Positions 58,889-64,000 of a stretch of DNA of 64,000 nt are shown here, in pieces. The stretch's first letter is position 1, and each line of letters starts with the position of its first letter. This stretch comes from a virus, in IMG/VR virus record IMGVR_UViG_3300021963_000081, positions 22,280-86,279 of that record, one strand, 5' to 3'. The translations under genes and the position numbers were made by a program. Under the pieces are notes generated by a model. That model had not been told where the DNA came from, did no database searches, and saw only the letters and a list, made by a program, of their open reading frames with translations.

Positions 58889-60109
58889 ATGAGTAAGACA
58901 TTATCAGAATCCGCTGCAGAAATTCTAAAAGCATCGATGAATGCTCATAAAGACGCAGCTGTAAAACTACCAGGCGAGATGGACGATCTCGGTGGTTCAA
59001 CAAAAGAAAAGCCAGAAGGCGACGATGTTGGTAAGAAAACTGCAGCTGGTGTTGGTGAAGCACCAAACCCTGGCAAATCAACAGTTGCTGGCGATAAGAA
59101 AATGGGCTCAGTAAAATCAGCAAATATCGCAAAGCCAGTTGTTGGTAACATGAATCCAAGTTTGGGTGAAGAAACAGAAGAAACAGAGGAAGAAGAAACT
59201 ATTCTCGAAGACTCTGAAGAAGAAGAGACTCTACCAGTCGTCGAAGCCAAGCATAAAGATGAAGATGAAAAAGAAATGGAAATGGCTGACGACGAAGATG
59301 ATAAAGAAGAAGACGAAGAAGAAGCAAACGAAGCCTGGAAGAAGTCAATGCTTGCCAAGCATAAGGGCAGCATGAAGGAAGATGTCGATGCGCTATTCAA
59401 TGGCGAATCACTCTCTGAAGAGTTCCGCACAAAAGCAACAACAATCTTCGAAGCTGCTGTTCAATCACGTGTTGATTCTATCCTTGAAGACGTAATGGCT
59501 GAGAACGATAAGGTTCTTACAGAAGCCGTTGATGCTCTTAAGGAAGAGATCGCTGGTCAAGTCGACGAATATCTAAACTATGTCGTTGAACAGTGGGTTG
59601 AAGACAATAAGGTTGCTGTAGAAACAGGTTTGCGCGCTGAACTCGTTGATGATTTCATCGGCGGTCTCAAGAATCTATTCGCAGAGCACTACATCGAAAT
59701 TCCTGAAGAGAAGGTTGATGTAGCAGAAGAACTTGCTGCTCGCGTTGCTGAACTTGAAGAATCAGTTGCCAAGTCAACAGAAGAAACAAGCGCAACAATC
59801 GCTTCCCTAACAGAACAACTCGATGCTGCAAAAAAGAACGAAGCAATTCGTAAGATCTGCGAAGGTCTAACTGAAGTGCAGATTGAGAAAATGAAATCGC
59901 TCGCAGAGGGCGTGGAGTTCACCACAGAAGGTGAGTTTGATAATAAGCTCGCAACAATCCGCGAGAACTACTTCCCAAGTAAAACCAATGTGAAGAGTGA
60001 GGTAAAGGCACTTCAAGAAACAGCTGTTGAAGAGCCAGAAGTAGCTGAAGTTCATGGTATGATGGCACATTATGTTAAGGCAATTACAAAAACGGCTCCA
60101 AAAGCCTAA
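58889..60109 (+). CDS. gp22: gp22 prohead scaffold (core) protein
   Basis: A 406-residue protein, longer than T4 gp22 (269). The first 130 residues are low-complexity Ser/Lys/Gly, followed by a very acidic run (EEETEETEEEETILEDSEEE and EMEMADDEDDKEEDEEEA). The conserved part begins KSMLAKHKGSMKEDVDALFN and runs through long alternating helices (RVAELEESVAKSTEETSATI) to a MKSLAEGVEFTTEGEFDNKL segment. It forms the core of the prohead and is cleaved by gp21. The extended acidic N-terminus may pair with the basic protein at 57903. Confidence 0.9.
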   Translation: MSKTLSESAAEILKASMNAHKDAAVKLPGEMDDLGGSTKEKPEGDDVGKKTAAGVGEAPNPGKSTVAGDKKMGSVKSANIAKPVVGNMNPSLGEETEETEEEETILEDSEEEETLPVVEAKHKDEDEKEMEMADDEDDKEEDEEEANEAWKKSMLAKHKGSMKEDVDALFNGESLSEEFRTKATTIFEAAVQSRVDSILEDVMAENDKVLTEAVDALKEEIAGQVDEYLNYVVEQWVEDNKVAVETGLRAELVDDFIGGLKNLFAEHYIEIPEEKVDVAEELAARVAELEESVAKSTEETSATIASLTEQLDAAKKNEAIRKICEGLTEVQIEKMKSLAEGVEFTTEGEFDNKLATIRENYFPSKTNVKSEVKALQETAVEEPEVAEVHGMMAHYVKAITKTAPKA

Positions 60110-60141
60110 TCAACTCATCTTTCTTAACGGAGAAATAAAAA

Positions 60142-61485
60142 ATGTATCTTAATGAAACATATGCAAGAAAGTGGGCTCCAGTTCTAGATCACGGCGATCT
60201 ACCAAAAATTACTGACCCATACAAGCGTGCAGTTACTGCACTCGTTCTAGAAAACCAAGAACGCGCCCTAATGGAAGAATCACGCTCAATGCAAAATCTT
60301 TGGGAAGCTGGTTCAGTCGCTGGTGGCGGTCTACCAAACAACATCGGTGGCGGTTCGTCACCAGTAGTTGGTGGTGAAGGCTCAATCAAGGGCTTCGACC
60401 CAATTCTAATCGGATTGGTCCGTCGCGCACTACCAAACCTAATGGCTTATGACATCTGCGGCGTTCAGCCAATGACTGGTCCAACAGGTTTGATCTTCGC
60501 AATGCGTTCAACATACGCATCTGCAACAGCTCGTGGTGGTGAAGCTCTTTATAACGAAGCAAACACAGGTCACTCAGGTAATGCTGCTACTGGCACACAG
60601 TCAACACTATCTGTCAATCCTGGTAATGCTAACTCATCAATCTTCGGTCTTGATAACACTGGTCCTGGCTTCTCAACAGCCTTCGGTGAATCAGCAAACC
60701 TAGCACAGATGGGCTTCCAAATCGATCGCGTTGCTGTTACAGCAAATACACGCGGTTTGCAAGCATCATACACGCTAGAACTTGCACAAGACCTCAAGGC
60801 AATTCACGGTCTAGATGCAGAAACAGAATTGACAAATATCTTGTCAACTGAAATTCTAGCAGAAATCAACCGCGAAGTTGTTCGTACTGTTTATGCAACT
60901 GCTAACGCAGGTATCACAAACAATGCAACAGGAAACGTCTTCAACCTATCTTCTTCAAGCGACACAAGCGGTCGTTGGCAAGTAGAAAAGTACAAGTCAC
61001 TCTTGTTCGCAATCGAACGCGCTGCTAACAAGATTGCCAAGGACACACGTCGTGGCAAGGGTAACATGGTCATCGTCTCAACAGACGTTGCATCAGCCCT
61101 CGCAATGACTGGTCTTCTTGACTATAACTCAGCACTAGCAGGTCAAACGAACCTAACAGTTGATGACACAGGCAACACATTCGCTGGTACGCTCTTCGGA
61201 CGTATCAAGGTCTATGTTGACCCATACTCTGTTTCTGGTACAGACTACTGCGTAGTAGGTTACAAGGGCACCAACGCTTATGACGCTGGTCTCTTCTACT
61301 GCCCATACGTTCCACTCCAGATGGTACGTGCTATCGATCCACAAACCTACCAGCCAAAGGTTGGCTTCAAGACACGTTATGGTCTAGTAGCAAACCCATT
61401 CGCAACTGGTGCTGGTACTGGTGCTCTAGCAAACGACACGAACATGTACTACCGCAAGTTCGTCGTTCTAAACATCAACCAATAA
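60142..61485 (+). CDS. gp23: gp23 major capsid protein
   Basis: A 447-residue protein. KWAPVLDHGDLPKITDPYKR, VTALVLENQERAL and IKGFDPILIGLVRRALPNLM are the gp23 N-terminal segments; YDICGVQPMTGPTGLIFAMR and the late YVPLQMVRAIDPQTYQPKVG, FKTRYGLVANPFATG complete the HK97-type core. T4 gp23 has 521 residues. The N-terminal about 55 residues are probably removed by gp21. The capsid, scaffold and tail genes use more G/C-ending codons than the fibre genes, in line with high expression. The next feature is a strong terminator. Confidence 0.97.
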   Translation: MYLNETYARKWAPVLDHGDLPKITDPYKRAVTALVLENQERALMEESRSMQNLWEAGSVAGGGLPNNIGGGSSPVVGGEGSIKGFDPILIGLVRRALPNLMAYDICGVQPMTGPTGLIFAMRSTYASATARGGEALYNEANTGHSGNAATGTQSTLSVNPGNANSSIFGLDNTGPGFSTAFGESANLAQMGFQIDRVAVTANTRGLQASYTLELAQDLKAIHGLDAETELTNILSTEILAEINREVVRTVYATANAGITNNATGNVFNLSSSSDTSGRWQVEKYKSLLFAIERAANKIAKDTRRGKGNMVIVSTDVASALAMTGLLDYNSALAGQTNLTVDDTGNTFAGTLFGRIKVYVDPYSVSGTDYCVVGYKGTNAYDAGLFYCPYVPLQMVRAIDPQTYQPKVGFKTRYGLVANPFATGAGTGALANDTNMYYRKFVVLNINQ

Positions 61486-61540
61486 TTGATGTGCTAGTAA
61501 GTTATTGCCGACTTTATAAAAATAATAAGGCAAAGAACTG

Positions 61541-61569
61541 GGGGGGCTTGAAAAAGCCCCCCTTTTTTT
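61541..61569 (+). terminator. Rho-independent terminator after the capsid gene
   Basis: GGGGGGCTT, a short GAAA loop, AAGCCCCCC and then seven T. The stem has nine base pairs and is G-C dominated. It stands 55 bases after the capsid stop and is the strongest terminator signal in the window. Confidence 0.93.
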
Positions 61570-61572
61570 ACA

Positions 61573-61580
61573 CCTAAATA
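61573..61580 (+). promoter_or_regulatory. Late promoter after the terminator
   Basis: CCTAAATA four bases after the T-tract, 27 bases before the ATG at 61608, with a TAGGAG ribosome site. Confidence 0.6.
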
Positions 61581-61607
61581 GTTGTATCGTTTCTAGGAGT
61601 AGAAAGA

Positions 61608-62150
61608 ATGACAGCACTTACGCGCACACCAACAAATACTGACTTACTACAAAGTACCAAATTTAGAGTGACGTTCGATCGTCTCCCTGGAGCAACATAC
61701 TATTGTCAAGCAGCAAATTTGCCTGGAGTTTCTCTTACAGAAGTTGTTCGCGCAACACCGTTTATTGATTTGTTTGTTCCTGGCGAAAAAATGATTTATG
61801 ATTCATTCAACATCACTTTTCTTGTTGATGAAGATTTGCGTTCATGGACAGAACTACATGACTGGATTCGCGGCATCACATTCCCAACTGATTTCAAAGA
61901 ATATGTTGACCTCGCTCGCCAAGCAAAGGCACCATACATTCGTGGGCGCGAAAAGAACAAACCACAATATTCAAGCGCAATCATGACAATGTTTACGAAC
62001 AAGAATAATCCAAACTTTCGCGTGAAGTTTGTTGACTTGTTTCCAACATCATTGTCAACAATTATGTTCAACTCTATGGACAGCGCAGAGAATATTGCTG
62101 TTGCTGATGCAACCTTTAGATTCGCATATTATGAATACGAAAGAATATAG
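61608..62150 (+). CDS. Tail-tube-fold structural protein (gp3-like candidate)
   Basis: A 180-residue protein. The N-terminus RTPTNTDLLQSTKFRVTFDR, then YYCQAANLPGVSLTEV, PFIDLFVPGEKMIYDSFNIT and FLVDEDLRSWTELHDWIRGI, is a tube-fold layout (LPG-x-S turn, VDED strand, helix with W). It is about the size of T4 gp3 (176 residues), the protein that ends the tail tube. The place after the capsid gene differs from T4. It could be gp3 or another tube-related virion protein of cyanophage type. It has its own late promoter and no overlap with neighbours. Confidence 0.7.
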   Translation: MTALTRTPTNTDLLQSTKFRVTFDRLPGATYYCQAANLPGVSLTEVVRATPFIDLFVPGEKMIYDSFNITFLVDEDLRSWTELHDWIRGITFPTDFKEYVDLARQAKAPYIRGREKNKPQYSSAIMTMFTNKNNPNFRVKFVDLFPTSLSTIMFNSMDSAENIAVADATFRFAYYEYERI

Positions 62151-62190
62151 AGTATAATTCTTGAAGCTCGGTTCAAAACCGACATACTCA
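62149..62190. other. Nested inverted repeats in the gap before the sulfotransferase
   Basis: GAGTAT (62150-62155) and ATACTC (62084 strand partner at 62184-62189) bracket an inner stem TCGGTT-CAA-AACCGA (62168-62182). Part of it mimics a tRNA T-arm (GGTTCAAAACC), but no acceptor, D or anticodon arms can be formed around it and the tail-gene stop lies inside. A structured RNA leader or a decayed tRNA remnant is possible. No T-tract follows. Confidence 0.45.
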
Positions 62191-62235
62191 TTATAGTTGT
62201 ATTATGGGCAAGAGTAAAATCTTGTAGGAGACTTT

Positions 62236-63006
62236 ATGAAACAATTTCATATGATTGCTGGTCTGCCAAGATCAGGTTCGACTTTGTTGTCGTCCATTCT
62301 CTCTCAAAATCCACAATTTCATACTGGGATTTCTGATCCGTTAAACGGAGCAATCAGTAGAATTATACGAGAATTTTCAGTTGGCGGTGTATCCACTCAA
62401 TGCACTGAAGAACAAAAGTTGTCTGCATTGAGTGGATTTATTGATGGATATTATAATCATATCGATAAACCTATAGTCTTCAATACATCAAGATATTGGA
62501 CAGGAATGCTGCATGTTATGGATAAACTTAGATCTAATGCAAAAGTAATCTGCTGCGTTAGAGATATTCCTTGGATTATTAATTCATTTGAACTTTTGCA
62601 TAAAAAAAGTCCAACTTTACTTCCGTCTGAATGCGCCGAGGATGATGTTTATAGAAGATCTGATTATTGGTTTAATAATTTAGTTGTAAAAAATTTAAAT
62701 TCTTTGAAAGAAGGATTTTTTAGTCCATATAAAGAGAAGATGTTGTTTGTTGAGTATGAAAATCTTGCTCGTGAACCACAAAAAACAATGAAAACAATCT
62801 ACAAGTTTATAGGTGAACCATACTTTAAACATGATTTCAATAATGTTGAATCTTCTCATGATGAATTTGATATTGCGAAGCAACATGTGGGTCTGCATAA
62901 AACTAGAAAAAAAGTAGAGTTTATTGAGCAAGCACCAGTTATTCCACCTGATCTTTGGCGAGCATTCTCTGGACAAGAGTTCTGGCGCGACTTTACTTCA
63001 CAGTGA
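62236..63006 (+). CDS. Sulfotransferase
   Basis: A 256-residue protein. The 5'-phosphosulfate loop GLPRSGSTLLS (9-19) and the 3'-phosphate site VICCVRDIPWIINSF (R109, S117) are those of PAPS-dependent sulfotransferases; YKEKMLFVEYENLAREPQKT and the following short helix fit the third conserved block. The start has a TTGTAGGAG ribosome site. It would sulfate a sugar or other hydroxyl group using the host's PAPS, since no PAPS synthesis genes are seen in this window. The surrounding genes are structural and recombination genes. The acceptor could be a phage glycan (see the glycosyltransferases) or a host surface molecule. The low GC resembles the glycosylation genes. Confidence 0.88.
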   Translation: MKQFHMIAGLPRSGSTLLSSILSQNPQFHTGISDPLNGAISRIIREFSVGGVSTQCTEEQKLSALSGFIDGYYNHIDKPIVFNTSRYWTGMLHVMDKLRSNAKVICCVRDIPWIINSFELLHKKSPTLLPSECAEDDVYRRSDYWFNNLVVKNLNSLKEGFFSPYKEKMLFVEYENLAREPQKTMKTIYKFIGEPYFKHDFNNVESSHDEFDIAKQHVGLHKTRKKVEFIEQAPVIPPDLWRAFSGQEFWRDFTSQ

Positions 63007-63048
63007 GAATGTTATACAATATAGTTCCGATTTTAACATGACATTGCT

Positions 63049-63498
63049 ATGAAATTAGAGACATTGCCACTTGAAGAATTGATGATTCAGTGGGAGAAGG
63101 ATTCTGAAATTGATACTACAGAACCTGGCAAAGAGATTTTGCGAATTCCATTGATTCACAACAAGTATAACAAATATCTTTCATTGCACAATCTTGCCGC
63201 AAAACGCTGCGCTCTTGAGTTCGATAAATTAAAGAAACTCAAGTGGATGTATTACAATGGCAAACTTGATCAAGAAGAATTGGACAAACTTGGTTGGGAA
63301 CCATTTCGTTTTACTCTCAAGTCAGATATCTCGGTATATCTTGACGGCGATGACGATCTAAACAAACTCAAACGCAAGAAAGCCTACCATGAAGAAGCAG
63401 CAAAGTTTTGCGAAAACGTGATGAAAGAACTCAATAATCGAACTTGGCAATTACGTGAGTATATGGGCTGGGAGAAGTTTATCCAGGGTGCTCGATGA
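63049..63498 (+). CDS. uvsY: UvsY recombination mediator
   Basis: A 149-residue protein. ELMIQWEKDSEIDTTEPGKE, LRIPLIHNKYNKYLSLHNLA and KWMYYNGKLDQEELDKLGWE are diagnostic of UvsY in T4-like phages; KKAYHEEAAKFCENVMKELN follows. T4 UvsY has 137 residues. It loads UvsX recombinase on gp32-coated single strands. It overlaps uvsW by ATGA, the arrangement known from cyanophages, and is the first non-structural gene on the right side of the window. Confidence 0.93.
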   Translation: MKLETLPLEELMIQWEKDSEIDTTEPGKEILRIPLIHNKYNKYLSLHNLAAKRCALEFDKLKKLKWMYYNGKLDQEELDKLGWEPFRFTLKSDISVYLDGDDDLNKLKRKKAYHEEAAKFCENVMKELNNRTWQLREYMGWEKFIQGAR

Positions 63499-64000
63499 TA
63501 GAACACGTCGTTGTTGAAAAAGTAAATAACATTTACGTCCAAGTAACTGCTGAACCTGCCATCTTGCAAGAGATGGCAGAGTTCTTTACATTTTCAACTC
63601 CAGGCTATCAATTTTCTCCAGCCTTTCGAAATAAATATTGGGACGGAAAGATTCGACTTTTGAATCTAAACACACGACAAATCTATCTTGGTCTTGTTCC
63701 ATATATCAAGAAGTTTTGCAAGGACAGCAACTATACCTGCGAGTATATCGATGAAGAGAAGGAAATCTATCCTGTTGACACCAAAAATTTGGCTTCGGCT
63801 CTTTCTTTGTCGATTGAGCCCAGAGATTATCAGTTACTTGCGTCTAGCGTCGGACTTACAAAAAAGAGAACTGTACTCATTTCACCAACCGCGTCAGGAA
63901 AATCGTTAATCATTTATATGATGATTCGTCACCTGCTGAACACAGGTAAGAAGCGCGGATTGTTGATTGTTCCTACGATTAATCTCGTCACTCAGATGCA
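63495..64000 (+). CDS. uvsW: UvsW helicase, N-terminal part (runs off the window)
   Basis: The first 168 residues are visible from the ATG that overlaps the uvsY stop (ATGA). NKYWDGKIRLLN is the conserved N-terminal domain strand, IEPRDYQLLASSV the Q-like motif, and SPTASGKSLI (131-137) Walker A of superfamily 2, followed by LLIVPTINLVTQM (motif Ia). T4 UvsW (about 500 residues) remodels branched DNA and moves replication from origin- to recombination-dependent initiation. The remainder lies beyond 64000. Confidence 0.93.
   Translation, partial: MIEHVVVEKVNNIYVQVTAEPAILQEMAEFFTFSTPGYQFSPAFRNKYWDGKIRLLNLNTRQIYLGLVPYIKKFCKDSNYTCEYIDEEKEIYPVDTKNLASALSLSIEPRDYQLLASSVGLTKKRTVLISPTASGKSLIIYMMIRHLLNTGKKRGLLIVPTINLVTQM

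Noticed and set aside
62128-62190. Possible tRNA gene around the GGTTCAAAACC segment
   Set aside because: No acceptor, D or anticodon stems can be built, and the upstream half is the end of a protein gene. Kept only as a structured element.

Overview
This window is part of the genome of a large tailed phage of the T4 superfamily (contractile-tail myovirus), nearest in style to the marine and freshwater cyanophage/pelagiphage-type T4 relatives rather than to coliphage T4. The evidence is the nearly complete, T4-ordered morphogenesis set (gp13-14-15-16-17-18-19-20-67-...-21-22-23, then uvsY-uvsW; and gp48-53-hub-5-25-6-7-8), the oversized gp7/gp8 wedge proteins, a gp5 without a lysozyme domain, a DUF4815-type structural protein, and many T4-like late promoter boxes (TAAATA core). 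The DNA is AT-rich. No photosynthesis genes, tRNAs, integrase or CRISPR array are seen. The host cannot be named from this window.

Layout. 1-2849 (minus strand): gp4, a putative gp2-like protein, gp54-like tube initiator, gp26 and gp51, read leftward as overlapping genes. 2879-25656 (plus): baseplate block, gp48, gp53, gp27-like hub, gp5 spike, an unknown protein, gp25, gp6, a very large gp7, gp8, a 1503-residue DUF4815 protein ending in a Hint-like domain, and a 1056-residue structural protein. 25659-32987: a small coiled-coil protein, a beta-repeat fibre, and two paralogous Tyr/Asn/Pro-repeat proteins. 33038-36648: a 2OG-Fe(II) oxygenase, two related proteins of unknown function, a GlcNAc-transferase-like enzyme (PF11397 type), and an unknown protein. 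36719-44991: second fibre block, including a 1574-residue collagen-like fibre and a QAN-repeat fibre with an embedded cupredoxin-like domain. 45012-48069: a second modification block (GT-B glycosyltransferase, a GT-A-like protein, a second HxD...H...R oxygenase-like protein, another GT-A-like protein). 48100-61485: neck, terminase, sheath, tube, portal and prohead genes up to the major capsid protein, closed by a strong terminator. 61608-64000: a tube-fold protein, a sulfotransferase, UvsY and the start of UvsW.

How it fits together. Nearly all genes are late structural genes, read in long overlapping runs (ATGA and TAATG junctions) and restarted by TAAATA-type late promoters, some inside the preceding gene. 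The most striking feature is a twice-repeated arrangement: fibre genes followed at once by an oxygenase and glycosyltransferases. The first module pairs a prolyl-hydroxylase-fold oxygenase with a glycosyltransferase resembling the Skp1 hydroxyproline GlcNAc-transferase, beside proteins with extremely Pro-rich repeats and a Gly-Pro-Gln collagen. I infer, but cannot prove, a virion-protein hydroxylation and glycosylation system for fibres. Other unusual points are a type-1-copper-like site (H...CxxHxxM, amicyanin spacing) in a tail fibre and a C-terminal Hint domain on a baseplate-associated protein.
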